NCBI RefSeq assembly: GCF_049670895.1
Contig: NZ_CP187170.1
Direction: 5' to 3' (one strand)
Length of the DNA stretch: 64,000 nt
From: Pasteurella sp049670895
GTDB lineage: Bacteria; Pseudomonadota; Gammaproteobacteria; Enterobacterales; Pasteurellaceae
Shown here: piece after piece, positions 32,808-42,683 of the stretch
Numbering within the stretch: position 1 is the first letter of the stretch
How the letters are laid out: the number at the start of each line of letters is the position of its first letter
Translations under genes and position numbers: made by a program
Notes under the pieces: model-generated
Database searches by the model: none
The model's input: only the letters and a program-made list of their open reading frames with translations
Told to the model about the DNA's origin: nothing

Positions 32808-32830
32808 AAGGCTACATTCGTAGCCTTTTA
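32808..32830 (+). terminator. Intercistronic terminator/attenuator between yqjD and yqjE
   Basis: AAGGCTAC / GTAGCCTT with an ATTC loop and a TTTTATT tail lies inside the 57-base gap. It would reduce read-through into yqjE. Confidence 0.8.
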
Positions 32831-32848
32831 TTATAATTAGGAAGATAA

Positions 32849-33244
32849 ATGCAAATTTTACAGAAAATCAAAAATATCACGCTAACTAGCATTGAACTTC
32901 TTCAAGTTCGCTTAGAAATGGCAAGAATTGAGTTAGTGGAACAAAAGAACTTTTTAGTCGCATTATTTAGTGTCCTGTTCTTCATTTTCATTCTTTTCTT
33001 GGTTTCATTTATTAGTTTATTATTTGGATTAAATGCCGTACTTGATCCCGAAATGAGAAAAATCGTCTTTTTTGCTGTAAGTGCGGTGGCTTTTTTCATT
33101 ATTTTGATTTTATTACTTATCATGCGTGGTATTTTGAAGAAACAACGTAATTTCATGCTGACAACACTCACAGAAATGAAGCATGATATTCAAGCATTAA
33201 AAGGGGCACTCGCCTCCCCTTCGCATAAAACACCTCAAAAGTAA
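32849..33244 (+). CDS. yqjE: YqjE-family inner-membrane protein (holin-fold superfamily III)
   Basis: The 131-residue protein has an amphipathic N-terminal helix with LQVRLEMARIELVEQ. Two membrane helices (about 33-60 and 75-100) and a basic helical tail follow. This is the layout of YqjE/Actinobacteria-holin-like proteins of unknown function that accompany yqjD. AGGAAG precedes the ATG. It lies 9 bases before the next gene. An uptake signal (about 33079) is inside it. Confidence 0.82.
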   Translation: MQILQKIKNITLTSIELLQVRLEMARIELVEQKNFLVALFSVLFFIFILFLVSFISLLFGLNAVLDPEMRKIVFFAVSAVAFFIILILLLIMRGILKKQRNFMLTTLTEMKHDIQALKGALASPSHKTPQK

Positions 33245-33253
33245 GGAGTATTT

Positions 33254-33532
33254 ATGAGAACAGAACTTGATGAAGAAAAAGAGCTACTCATGATGAAAGG
33301 TGATGCACTGCGGATGAAATTGTATGCTCAATCAAAACCGAAACAGGCGGCAAAAGAGGGATCATTTGTCAATTCCGTTTCAACGATAGCCTCTTCATTA
33401 AACCAACCTGTGATACGATCATTAGCCGTATCCTTATTAAGTAAAAAGTTACTCAGCTCAAAATTTTTAGCGTATTCTGCTTTAGGTGCAGTGGCACTGT
33501 ATTTATTAAATCGAAATAATTCTGCAGAATAA
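33254..33532 (+). CDS. Small YqjK-like protein
   Basis: A 92-residue protein with a charged N-terminal helix, a mildly hydrophobic middle and a short C-terminal hydrophobic stretch (AYSALGAVALYLL). Its place as third gene after yqjD and yqjE, and its character, match E. coli YqjK. The residue-level similarity is weak enough that I leave the symbol out. Its function is unknown. AAGGAG precedes the ATG. Confidence 0.75.
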   Translation: MRTELDEEKELLMMKGDALRMKLYAQSKPKQAAKEGSFVNSVSTIASSLNQPVIRSLAVSLLSKKLLSSKFLAYSALGAVALYLLNRNNSAE

Positions 33533-33540
33533 CGCCATGA

Positions 33541-33568
33541 AAAAGGCTAGACATTTTTCTAGCCTTTT
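33541..33568. terminator. Bidirectional terminator between the yqj cluster and topA
   Basis: AAAAGGCTAGA pairs perfectly with TCTAGCCTTTT between convergent genes. Confidence 0.9.
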
Positions 33569-33580
33569 ATGCATCTAACA

Positions 33581-36199
33581 TTATTTTGTTCTTTCCACCC
33601 ATTGATTACCTAAATAATCAACAATCCACTTGGTCGCTTTTCCTTCTTTTTCAGACGTCACATATTGACGTTTTTCTTTACGGCTAAAACGAATGATGGC
33701 TGCATTCCCTTCTGGGTCATATTGTGGTGCATCGGCTAAGTAGCGTAATTTTTCAGGTAAGCGATCTCGATATAACGCCAACTCTGCCACTTTTGGGGCT
33801 CGGGTTTCACGAGATTTAGGGAAATTATGTGCTGACATAAACACCCCACTTGCCCCATCACGCAACACAAAATACGCATCGGATTTTTCACATTTCAATT
33901 CTGGGAAATGTGTTGGATCTTCTTTTGGTGGTGCCACTTCCCCACTTTTGAGGATTTTTCGGGTGTTATCACACTTGGTACAGCCCATATATTTACCAAA
34001 ACGCCCCAATTTTAAGTGCATATCAGCACCGCACTTATCGCATTCAACAATTGGGCCATCGTAGCCTTTAATTTTGAAACTGCCCTGTTCAAGTAAATAA
34101 CCATCACAATTTGGATTATTTCCACAAATGTGAATTTTACGTTCTGGATCAATGAGATAACTATCCATTGCGGTGCCACATTTTGGACAGCGTTTTCGCT
34201 CCATTAAGGCTTTGGTTTCTGATGTGTCATCTAAAACGTTTAAAAGCTCGGCTTCAGGAATTAAATTCATGGTGGTTTTACACCGCTCTTTTGGCGGTAA
34301 CGCATAGCCACTGCAACCTAAAAACACCCCTGTGCTAGCAGTACGAATCGCCATTTTACGTCCACAAGTTGGGCAATCAATATCTGTTGGCACCAAGCTA
34401 TTCGGCTTCATTCCGCCTTCAATTTCATCTAGCTCTGCTTGACTTAATTGTTCAGAAAAATCTTTAAAAAATTGATTAAGTTCTGTTTTCCAATTTTTTT
34501 CACCTTTTGCAATTTGGTCTAGCACATTTTCCATATTGGCGGTGAAATCATAATTCATCAATTCTGAAAAAGATTGATTTAAACGATCCGTGACAATTTC
34601 TCCCATTTTTTCCGCATAAAAACGACGGTTTTCGACACGTACATAGCCTCGGTCTTGAATCGTAGAAATAATGGCGGCGTAAGTGGAAGGTCGTCCAATG
34701 CCACGTTTTTCCAGCTCTTTTACTAAAGCCGCTTCACTAAAACGTGCAGGTGGTTTGGTGAATAATTGTTCTGGTAACACTTGCTTTAAATGCAGTGTTT
34801 CATTTAACTGTACATTCGGCAACACTTGGTCATCTGCGTTTTTACTCATTGGTGGTAATACTTTTGTCCAACCGTCAAAACGCAAAATACGCCCTTTTGC
34901 TTTTAGCTCATACTCCCCTGCGTTGACCGTTAAGGTGCTACTGTCATATTGTGCAGCTGGCATTTGGCAAGCCACAAACTGACGCCAGATCAAATCATAT
35001 AAACGCACGGCATCTTTTTCCATACCCACTAAACTGTCAGCCAATGTATTTACATCGGAGGGACGAATGGCTTCGTGTGCTTCTTGTGCATTGTCTTTAC
35101 TGGAATAAAACTGCGGTTTGCTTGGTAAATAGGATTCGCCATAATGTGAGGCAATATAGCCACGCACCATATTGAGGGCATCTTGGCTTAAATTGGTTGA
35201 ATCCGTTCGCATATAGGTAATATAGCCTGCCTCATATAAGCGTTGTGCAAGCATCATGGTTTTTTTCACGCCAAAGCCTAAACGGGTGCTGGCGGTTTGT
35301 TGTAAGGTTGAGGTAATAAAAGGGGCTTTAGGCTTGGAGCTTGTTGGTTTCGTCTCTAAATCCGACACCACATAATCGGCATTTTGTAAAAAATCGACCG
35401 CACTTTGTGCTTGTTCGCCGTTTTTAGGTTCAAATTTTTTCCCTTTAAATTGGGTGACCGCCAAACGTAGCACATCTTTTGTTTGATATTGGCTTTGTGT
35501 TTGCGTTAAAACGTCAATTTCCCAGTATTCTTCTGGCTGAAAGGCTTTAATTTCACGTTCACGTTCAACTAATAATTTGACTGCCACAGACTGCACACGT
35601 CCTGCAGATAAACCTCGAGCGACTTTCTTCCACAATAAAGGCGACACCATAAAACCGACAACACGGTCTAAAAAACGGCGGGTTTGTTGGGCATTAACAC
35701 GATCTAAATTGAGATGTTCGGGCTTTTCAAACGCTTGTTTGATGGCATTTTTGGTAATTTCATTGAAAACCACACGGCTAAAACGAGACTCATCGCCACC
35801 AATCACTTCACGTAAATGCCAAGCAATGGCTTCTCCTTCTCTATCCAAGTCGGTAGCAAGATAAATATGATCGGCTTTTTTCGCTAAGGATTTTAACTCC
35901 GCCACCACTTTTTCTTTACCAGGAAGAATTTGATAATTGGCTTTCCATTGGTGATAAGGATCAATCCCCATCCGTTTTACTAACGCATTGCGGTCTTTTT
36001 CTTGTTTTACCGCTAATTTTTCTTCTGCACTTAATCCTTTTGTTGAAATAGGCTTGGCTTTTTCGCCTGTGCTCGATCCAATTGTTGGCAAATCACGAAT
36101 ATGTCCCACGCTGGATTTTACTACATAATCACTGCCTAAATATTTATTAATGGTCTTCGCTTTTGCCGGCGACTCCACAATAACCAAGGATTTACTCAT
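33581..36199 (-). CDS. topA: DNA topoisomerase I
   Basis: This type IA topoisomerase relaxes negative supercoils. The 872-residue protein has the TOPRIM domain (VIVESPAKAKTI at 5-16 and DLDREGE), the active tyrosine in YITYMRTDST near residue 320, and GIGRPSTYA. C-terminal zinc ribbons follow, with CPTCGRKM, CPKCGTAM and CDKCGADM. A basic C-terminal tail is present. The start is the ATG before SKSLVIVES; a second ATG seven codons upstream is less likely. It is close to the dif site. Confidence 0.96.
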   Translation of the reverse strand: MSKSLVIVESPAKAKTINKYLGSDYVVKSSVGHIRDLPTIGSSTGEKAKPISTKGLSAEEKLAVKQEKDRNALVKRMGIDPYHQWKANYQILPGKEKVVAELKSLAKKADHIYLATDLDREGEAIAWHLREVIGGDESRFSRVVFNEITKNAIKQAFEKPEHLNLDRVNAQQTRRFLDRVVGFMVSPLLWKKVARGLSAGRVQSVAVKLLVEREREIKAFQPEEYWEIDVLTQTQSQYQTKDVLRLAVTQFKGKKFEPKNGEQAQSAVDFLQNADYVVSDLETKPTSSKPKAPFITSTLQQTASTRLGFGVKKTMMLAQRLYEAGYITYMRTDSTNLSQDALNMVRGYIASHYGESYLPSKPQFYSSKDNAQEAHEAIRPSDVNTLADSLVGMEKDAVRLYDLIWRQFVACQMPAAQYDSSTLTVNAGEYELKAKGRILRFDGWTKVLPPMSKNADDQVLPNVQLNETLHLKQVLPEQLFTKPPARFSEAALVKELEKRGIGRPSTYAAIISTIQDRGYVRVENRRFYAEKMGEIVTDRLNQSFSELMNYDFTANMENVLDQIAKGEKNWKTELNQFFKDFSEQLSQAELDEIEGGMKPNSLVPTDIDCPTCGRKMAIRTASTGVFLGCSGYALPPKERCKTTMNLIPEAELLNVLDDTSETKALMERKRCPKCGTAMDSYLIDPERKIHICGNNPNCDGYLLEQGSFKIKGYDGPIVECDKCGADMHLKLGRFGKYMGCTKCDNTRKILKSGEVAPPKEDPTHFPELKCEKSDAYFVLRDGASGVFMSAHNFPKSRETRAPKVAELALYRDRLPEKLRYLADAPQYDPEGNAAIIRFSRKEKRQYVTSEKEGKATKWIVDYLGNQWVERTK

Positions 36200-36295
36200 T
36201 CTATTACCCAATTTACTCAAACTTATATAAAATAGTCGCTATATTGCTAACTATCTGCTTTCAGGTCAACTCTTTTTTTAAATAAAGGCATATAA

Positions 36296-37195
36296 ATGGA
36301 TAAACTCAATGCAATCTCCGTCTTTTGTAAGGTCATTGAGACACAAAGCTTTACGCAAGCGGCGACACAACAGAATATTTCCGTCTCAATGGCAAGTAAA
36401 CTTGTGGCTCAACTTGAGGAACGGCTTAAAACACGTTTGATACAACGCACCACCCGTAAAATTTCCCCTACGGAGGCAGGATTACTTTATTATCACCGTT
36501 GCCAGCCTATTTTACGGGAGCTTGAGGAAGCCGAATCGAGCATTAGCTCGTTATCCAGTGCGTTGCATGGCAGTTTATCCATTTCTGTTCCTCGTGATTT
36601 TGGCTTATTATTTCTCACGCCTAATTTATCCGATTTTATTCGAGCCTACCCACATTTACATGTGGATATTACCTTTAATGACCGTATGGTGGATTTAGTG
36701 GCAGAAGGCTATGACTTAGCCTTGCGTATTGGAAATTTACAAGACAGCTCTTTAGTGGCAAAAAAAATTGCCACGGCTTCTCGTCATATTGTGGCAAGCC
36801 CCCAATATCTTGCTCAGCATGGTCGCCCAACCTCGCCTGATGAATTAGCTCAATATGATTGTTTATTATATAAAGGCACGGGGAATCAAATTTATTGGGA
36901 GTTTGAAAAAGATCAGCAGCTACAACGCATCAAAATGGAATCAAAATTAGTGTGTAATAATGGCTTAACCTTAGTGGAATTGGCAAAGGCTGGACTTGGT
37001 ATCCTAAATATTCCTGACTTTTTTATTAAAGAGGCATTAAAAAGCGGAGAATTGGTGGAAGTGCTGACCGATTACAGGCAACAACCACTGGATATCCATA
37101 TTGTTTATCCTCATCGTCGCCATTTACCTGCCAAAACGAAAGCCTTTATGACATTTTTACAAGGGTTAAGTTTTACTGAGCAAATGAATGTGTAA
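36296..37195 (+). CDS. LysR-type transcriptional regulator
   Basis: The 299-residue protein has an N-terminal winged helix-turn-helix (about 3-60, SFTQAATQQNISVSMASKLV). A two-lobed effector-binding domain follows, of the group that includes DmlR-like regulators. It is divergent from topA, an arrangement also seen in H. influenzae by my recollection. It is probably autoregulated from the 96-base gap. The effector and targets cannot be inferred. Its 3' end overlaps rnm tail to tail by 23 bases. Confidence 0.9.
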   Translation: MDKLNAISVFCKVIETQSFTQAATQQNISVSMASKLVAQLEERLKTRLIQRTTRKISPTEAGLLYYHRCQPILRELEEAESSISSLSSALHGSLSISVPRDFGLLFLTPNLSDFIRAYPHLHVDITFNDRMVDLVAEGYDLALRIGNLQDSSLVAKKIATASRHIVASPQYLAQHGRPTSPDELAQYDCLLYKGTGNQIYWEFEKDQQLQRIKMESKLVCNNGLTLVELAKAGLGILNIPDFFIKEALKSGELVEVLTDYRQQPLDIHIVYPHRRHLPAKTKAFMTFLQGLSFTEQMNV

Positions 37196-38018
37196 GCAGT
37201 TTTTCCCACACAGGAACACAACCTTCTGGTAAATGCAAGGATTTCCCTAATTCAATCCAAGCACAAGGGAAATGAAAATCGGATCCCACGGAACATAATA
37301 ACCCCTGTTCTGTTGCCCATTTTGCTAACAACACACGTTGATCTTTGGTTTGTCCACAACCTGCGACTTCCATGCCGTCCCCACCCCATTGTTTAAAATC
37401 GGCAATTAATTTTTTTAACCATTTTGTGGTCATGGTATAACGCAAAGGGTGAGCCAAAATAGCCAATCCCCCTGCCTGTTGAATGGTTTGGATTGCTGTT
37501 GGAATATCACACCATTGTGCTTTGACATAACAGGATTTGCCTTGGGCGAGGTATTTTTTGAAAGCTTGTCCTTCATGAGCCACTTTCCCTGTCTGCACCA
37601 ATAAACGGGCATAATGAGCCCGTGTTACTTCACCTGAAGTCAGCTTTTTGGCTTCCAGAAAAGCATTTTCGATCCCCACTTTTGCTAATTTTTCACCAAT
37701 TTCCCTCGCTCGCTGTTCACGTAATAAGGCTTGCTGTGCTAAAAGTGCGGTCATTTTTTCAGAGGTTTCATCAAAACCGAGCCCAACAATATGAATTGGG
37801 CGATTTTCCCACATGGTTGAAATTTCCACACCACTAATCAAGGTTAAGCCTAATTGTGTTGCGGCTAAACGTGCTTGAGCAATGCCTGCCGTTGAGTCAT
37901 GATCCGTTAATGCCAGTACATGAACCCCTTTTTCAGCGGCTCTTGCCACCAGCTCAGAGGGGGATAATATGCCATCTGATGCGGTGCTATGGCAGTGAAG
38001 ATCATAAATTATTGTCAT
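37173..38018 (-). CDS. rnm: PHP-domain 5'-3' exoribonuclease RNase AM (YciV/TrpH)
   Basis: In E. coli the homolog trims 5' ends of ribosomal RNAs. The 281-residue protein has the PHP metal-binding motifs HCH at 8-10, TDHDS, GVEIST, AHPLRY and GSDFH. The start is taken at MTIIYDLHCHS; the frame is open 18 codons upstream without similarity. An uptake signal lies at about 37741. It is convergent with the LysR gene, their 3' ends overlapping. Confidence 0.9.
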   Translation of the reverse strand: MTIIYDLHCHSTASDGILSPSELVARAAEKGVHVLALTDHDSTAGIAQARLAATQLGLTLISGVEISTMWENRPIHIVGLGFDETSEKMTALLAQQALLREQRAREIGEKLAKVGIENAFLEAKKLTSGEVTRAHYARLLVQTGKVAHEGQAFKKYLAQGKSCYVKAQWCDIPTAIQTIQQAGGLAILAHPLRYTMTTKWLKKLIADFKQWGGDGMEVAGCGQTKDQRVLLAKWATEQGLLCSVGSDFHFPCAWIELGKSLHLPEGCVPVWEKLLTHSFAQ

Positions 38019-38093
38019 CTGTTGTTCCAATGTTGATAGCCATAAGGCATAAAGAATTGGGGTGGATATCACTCCACCCCATGTGTTATTTGA

Positions 38094-39113
38094 TTATTTA
38101 ATTTGTTGAACTAATTGTTTGACTAAGTTTGGGCCGTGATAAATTAAACCAGAATACAGTTGTAATAACTCGGCACCTGCTTCGATTTTATCTTGTGCAT
38201 TTGCTACGCTATCAATGCCACCACTGCCAATAATCGGCACTTGCCCTTTCAATTCTTGATAAAGTCTCGCAATGATTTCTGTGCTTTTTTGTTGCAACGG
38301 CTTACCGCTTAAGCCCCCTTGTTGATCCGCATTTTTCAAACCGCTCACGGTATCTCGTGAAATGGTAGTATTTGTAGCGATTACCCCATCCATTTTGTGA
38401 CGTTGTAATGTATCCGCTATTTGCACGAGCTCTGCTTCTGTTAAATCAGGGGCAATTTTTACGGCGATAGGCACATATTTATTATACTGCTCTGCCAAGG
38501 TTTTTTGGCGAGCTTTCAGCCCTTGTAATAAATCATCTAATGCATCGCCATATTGGAGTTGACGTAAGCCTGGTGAATTAGGGGATGAAATATTAATCGT
38601 AATATAATCGGCATAATTATAGGCTTTATTTAAACAAAACAGATAATCCGCTTTGCCATTTTCTACGGAAGTAAAGGTATTTTTACCAATATTGATACCT
38701 AAAATACCGTCATATTTCGCCTGTTTGACATTTTCAATTAAATAGTCAATACCGTAATTATTGAACCCATTGCGGTTGATAATCCCCTCTACTTCAGGTA
38801 AGCGAAATTGACGGGGTTTGGCATTTCCCTCTTGTGCTAAAGGGGTGACGGTACCAACCTCAATAAAACCAAAGCCCATTGCACCAAAGCCATCAATAGC
38901 ATCACCGTTTTTATCAGCACCTGCGGCTAAACCAATAGGGTTTTTAAAGGTCAACCCCATTACCTTTTTTGAATACCCTTCTGGGCAAGCCAAGACGGTT
39001 TTTAACAAGGGATGAAAAGGGGATTTGCCTAAGTGTTTTAAGGTTTGAATGGTCAGATCATGTGCTTTTTCAGCATCAAGGGAAAAAAGTGCCTTGCGGA
39101 CGAATGAATACAT
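38094..39113 (-). CDS. pyrD: Dihydroorotate dehydrogenase (quinone), class 2
   Basis: This enzyme oxidises dihydroorotate to orotate with quinone as acceptor, in pyrimidine synthesis at the inner membrane. The 339-residue protein has the class 2 N-terminal helix (MYSFVRKALFSLDAEKAHDL), then the FMN barrel with GLAAGADKNGD, NRNGFNNYG and the catalytic serine in NISSPNSPGLR. GTGGIDS-type phosphate binding (IIGSGGIDS) and LYSGLIYHGP follow. GAGGATAA precedes the ATG. Confidence 0.97.
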   Translation of the reverse strand: MYSFVRKALFSLDAEKAHDLTIQTLKHLGKSPFHPLLKTVLACPEGYSKKVMGLTFKNPIGLAAGADKNGDAIDGFGAMGFGFIEVGTVTPLAQEGNAKPRQFRLPEVEGIINRNGFNNYGIDYLIENVKQAKYDGILGINIGKNTFTSVENGKADYLFCLNKAYNYADYITINISSPNSPGLRQLQYGDALDDLLQGLKARQKTLAEQYNKYVPIAVKIAPDLTEAELVQIADTLQRHKMDGVIATNTTISRDTVSGLKNADQQGGLSGKPLQQKSTEIIARLYQELKGQVPIIGSGGIDSVANAQDKIEAGAELLQLYSGLIYHGPNLVKQLVQQIK

Positions 39114-39275
39114 ACTTGTTTATCCTCGTTTATCTCTCTGGATAGTTTAACTGTGAAAACTTGCGGGATTATACGCTTTTCCATATAAAAAGTAATGAAA
39201 AAATTGAAGTTCAAGTGCTTCTTTTCAAGAAAATACAGGCGGCGAAAGCTTGGCTGCCAAGAGAAAGGAAATAAA

Positions 39276-39313
39276 AAAGTGCGGTCGTTTTTCAAAACTT
39301 TTCGACCGCACCG
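39276..39313. terminator. Inverted uptake-signal pair, terminator of pepN
   Basis: AAAGTGCGGTCG and CGACCGCAC pair around an AT-rich loop just past the pepN stop (minus strand). This is the same dyad type as at 27767. Confidence 0.85.
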
Positions 39314-39326
39314 CTTTTATGAGGAT

Positions 39327-41936
39327 TTATTGTAATGCTTTTTCAATTTTCTCATATAAATCACGAGAAATATTCTCAACTTCGCTTAACCGCTCTAAGC
39401 CACGTTTCATTAAGGTTTGACGTTGTCCATCATAACGAGAGAAACGAATCAACGGTTCAATTAAACGTGATGCCACTTGTGGATTGCTTTCATTTAAACG
39501 AATCAGAATATCCGTTAAGAAACGATAGCCAGACCCATCAATCGCATGGAACGCTTTTAAATTATGGTTTGCAAAGCTGCCGACTAAAGATCTCAAACGG
39601 TTTGGATTATTAAAGTTGAAACTTGGATGATCCATTAACTTCATCACATTTAATAGCACATCTTCATCTGGGCGTGTGGCTTGTAACATAAACCATTTAT
39701 CCATCACTAGGCCATCATGCTGCCATTGACGTTCAAAATCCGCCAACAAAGCATCTCGACAAGGGAGTTGGGCTTTTGTTGCTGCACTTAATGCCGCAAG
39801 TGTGTCTGTCATATTATTGGCATAGCTATAATGTTTATTGACTAAATTATTGCCGACCGTCGTATACGCAAGATAACTCACACAGAGATTACGCAAGGCA
39901 CGTAACGCAATATCCTCCGCAGTGACACGGTATTCCACTAAGCGAATATCGTTATACACTTTTAATAAACTTTGTTTCAAACTTTCCGCAATAGTACGTA
40001 CCATAAAATCACGGACTATGCTAATGCCTTCAGGATCAATGGTTTTAAATAATTCTGCAAACTCGGTGACTTTAGGCAAGGTCAAAATTAATGTGGTCAA
40101 TTCAGGATCTTGCTGATATGCCTCTAAAATTTGGTATAACTCAGCCAAAATTTCCGCAGAAAATTCTAAGGTTTTACCTTGTTGATAACGGGTTAAGTTA
40201 CGACGTAACTCCGTAGCATAAAGTATTTGTGCCACATCCCAACGAACGAACTGATTTTCAGCATAACGCAATAATGTGATCAATTGTGGCGTGCTGTATT
40301 CATAATGCAATTTTACAGGGGCGGAAAAATCACATAACAAAGCAGGGACAGGTTTACTTTTTACGCCAGTAAACTGGAAGTGTTGTTCGGCTTGTTTAAC
40401 ATCTAACACTGGATTTATTGCTTGCCCCTCATGTTCCAACACTTGTGCCTGACCTGTTTTATCATATAAGGCGATTTTTAATGGAATATGTAAATTCACT
40501 TTTTCCATTTGATCTGCAGTCGGTGGCGTATGTTGAGCCACATTTAAGGTATACACTTCGGTTTCAGGATCATAACTATCGCTCACCGTTAATTCTGGCG
40601 TGCCTGATTGGCTATACCAATGACGGAATTGGCTAAGATCAATCCCTGAAGCTCGCTCCATAGCTGAAACAAAATCTTCGCAGGTTGCCGCTTTACCGTC
40701 TTGTTCTGCCACATACAGTTGCATACCTTTTTGGAATTGTGCTTCGCCTAACAGCGTATGCATCATACGAATCACTTCTGCCCCTTTTTCATAAACGGTC
40801 ATGGTATAGAAGTTATTCATTTCAATGACTTTATCTGGACGAATAGGATGAGACATTGGGCTCGCATCTTCGGCAAATTGTGCAGTACGCAATAAACGCA
40901 CATCTTCAATACGTTTACCTGAACGGGACCAAAGGTCTGAGGTAAATTCTTGGTCACGGAAAACCGTTAATCCCTCTTTTAAACTCAGTTGGAACCAATC
41001 GCGGCAGGTAATACGGTTACCCGTCCAGTTATGGAAATATTCATGTGCAATCACACTTTCTACGGCAATGTAATCTTCATCGGTGGCGGTTTGCGGATTC
41101 GCCAACACAAATTTGGAGTTAAAAATATTCAACCCTTTATTTTCCATCGCCCCCATATTGAAGAAATCCACTGCCACAATCATGTAAATATCTAAATCAT
41201 ATTCAAGGCCAAAACGATCTTCATCCCATTTCATGGCTCGTTTTAAGCTTTGCATTGCCCAATCTGCACGGTCTAAATTGCCACGATCAACAAAAAGCTC
41301 AAGCGCCACTTCACGTCCGCTTTTGGTGATAAAGGTATCTCGAAGCACATCAAAATCCCCTGCCACTAAGGCAAATAGATAGCTTGGTTTAGGGAAAGGA
41401 TCATGCCATTCTACCCAATGACGCCCATCAGGAAGTTCCCCTTGTCCCGTGCGGTTACCGTTCGACAATAAATAAGGGTATTGACTTTTATCTGCCGTAA
41501 TTTTGGTGGTATAACGAGCAAGCACATCGGGACGATCTAAGGTATAGGTAATTTGACGGAAACCTTCGGCTTCACATTGGGTACAGATGCCTTCTCCTGA
41601 TTGGTATAAACCTTGTAACGAGGTGTTTTTTTCGGGGGCTAAAATGGTGACAATTTCTAATTCAAAGTGATCATCGTTGAGTTGACTTAAATCTAAGCTT
41701 AAACTTTCACTGTCTTGCTGATAATGTTTAAACTCTTCACCGTTTAATTTAATGCGAGAAAATTGGAAGCTGTGTCCATCTAAACGTAAGTGCGTGGCGG
41801 AAGGATTTAAACGCTGATATTGTGTCGTGGCGGTCACGATCGTTTTCTTAGGATCAAGTTGGAAATCAAGGAAAATCGTGGTAATCGTAAAATCGGGTGC
41901 TTTATAATCTTTTCTATATTTTGCTTTAGCTTGCAT
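39327..41936 (-). CDS. pepN: Aminopeptidase N (M1 metallopeptidase)
   Basis: PepN removes N-terminal residues from peptides in the cytosol. The 869-residue protein has the exopeptidase motif GAMEN and the zinc site HEYFHNW followed by the downstream glutamate (LKEGLTVFRDQEF). The N-terminal beta-barrel, thermolysin-like, and C-terminal helical domains are at the expected length. It is divergent from the purE operon. Confidence 0.96.
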   Translation of the reverse strand: MQAKAKYRKDYKAPDFTITTIFLDFQLDPKKTIVTATTQYQRLNPSATHLRLDGHSFQFSRIKLNGEEFKHYQQDSESLSLDLSQLNDDHFELEIVTILAPEKNTSLQGLYQSGEGICTQCEAEGFRQITYTLDRPDVLARYTTKITADKSQYPYLLSNGNRTGQGELPDGRHWVEWHDPFPKPSYLFALVAGDFDVLRDTFITKSGREVALELFVDRGNLDRADWAMQSLKRAMKWDEDRFGLEYDLDIYMIVAVDFFNMGAMENKGLNIFNSKFVLANPQTATDEDYIAVESVIAHEYFHNWTGNRITCRDWFQLSLKEGLTVFRDQEFTSDLWSRSGKRIEDVRLLRTAQFAEDASPMSHPIRPDKVIEMNNFYTMTVYEKGAEVIRMMHTLLGEAQFQKGMQLYVAEQDGKAATCEDFVSAMERASGIDLSQFRHWYSQSGTPELTVSDSYDPETEVYTLNVAQHTPPTADQMEKVNLHIPLKIALYDKTGQAQVLEHEGQAINPVLDVKQAEQHFQFTGVKSKPVPALLCDFSAPVKLHYEYSTPQLITLLRYAENQFVRWDVAQILYATELRRNLTRYQQGKTLEFSAEILAELYQILEAYQQDPELTTLILTLPKVTEFAELFKTIDPEGISIVRDFMVRTIAESLKQSLLKVYNDIRLVEYRVTAEDIALRALRNLCVSYLAYTTVGNNLVNKHYSYANNMTDTLAALSAATKAQLPCRDALLADFERQWQHDGLVMDKWFMLQATRPDEDVLLNVMKLMDHPSFNFNNPNRLRSLVGSFANHNLKAFHAIDGSGYRFLTDILIRLNESNPQVASRLIEPLIRFSRYDGQRQTLMKRGLERLSEVENISRDLYEKIEKALQ

Positions 41937-42028
41937 AAAAAAACCTATCTCTTTTTCGAACTGAAAAACTTGATTAGGATATGACTTTATACCCTAAGTT
42001 GCAATCAGATTTTATCAAGGGAAAACAA

Positions 42029-42044
42029 AAGCAAACGTTTGCTT
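42029..42044. promoter_or_regulatory. PurR operator of purEK
   Basis: AAGCAAACGTTTGCTT is a perfect 16-bp palindrome matching the PurR consensus core (GCAAACGTTTGC). It overlaps a promoter with -35 TTGCTT (42039-42044) and -10 TATTCT (42061-42066, 16-bp spacing). Purine-dependent repression of purEK follows from this. Confidence 0.9.
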
Positions 42045-42103
42045 ATTGCTTATTGTGTGCTATTCTACGCAGGCTTTTATTTTTGAATTTAATAAGGATA
42101 AAA

Positions 42104-42616
42104 ATGTCAAATATCACCGCACAACAAACCCCTCAAATTGCCATTGTGATGGGGTCAAAAAGTGACTGGTCAACCATGCAAGAAGCCACACTTATTCTTG
42201 ATCAATTACAGGTGCCTTATCATGTTGAAGTTGTTTCTGCTCACCGCACACCTGATAAACTTTTTCAATTCGCTGAAAGTGCGGTAGAAAAAGGGTATAA
42301 AGTCATTATTGCTGGTGCAGGAGGGGCGGCACACTTACCAGGTATGATTGCTGCAAAAACCCTTGTCCCAGTCCTCGGTGTGCCAGTGAAAAGCAGCATG
42401 TTAAGCGGTGTTGACAGCTTATATTCTATTGTGCAAATGCCCAAAGGGATTCCAGTTGGCACGCTTGCGATTGGGCCTGCTGGTGCTGCCAATGCAGGAT
42501 TATTAGCCGCACAGATTTTAGCAGCATACGATGCCGATTTATACGCCCGTTTAACGCACTTTAGAGAACAACAAACCCATCTAGTACTGGACAATCCCGA
42601 TCCTCGGGTTCCATAA
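42104..42616 (+). CDS. purE: N5-carboxyaminoimidazole ribonucleotide mutase
   Basis: PurE converts N5-CAIR to CAIR in de novo purine synthesis. The 170-residue class I enzyme has MGSKSDW (16-22), VVSAHRTPD, GAGGAAHLPGM and the GTLAIGPAGAANAG segment. The start is the ATG preceded by AAGGATAAAA; the long upstream extension in frame covers the promoter and PurR operator and is not real. An uptake signal is inside. It is the first gene of purE-purK. Confidence 0.96.
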   Translation: MSNITAQQTPQIAIVMGSKSDWSTMQEATLILDQLQVPYHVEVVSAHRTPDKLFQFAESAVEKGYKVIIAGAGGAAHLPGMIAAKTLVPVLGVPVKSSMLSGVDSLYSIVQMPKGIPVGTLAIGPAGAANAGLLAAQILAAYDADLYARLTHFREQQTHLVLDNPDPRVP

Positions 42617-42683
42617 TTGAGATATTAGGGCGGACAATATGTTCGCCCTGTCTATTTTTTATTTTCTTTTTACTGGATTTACT

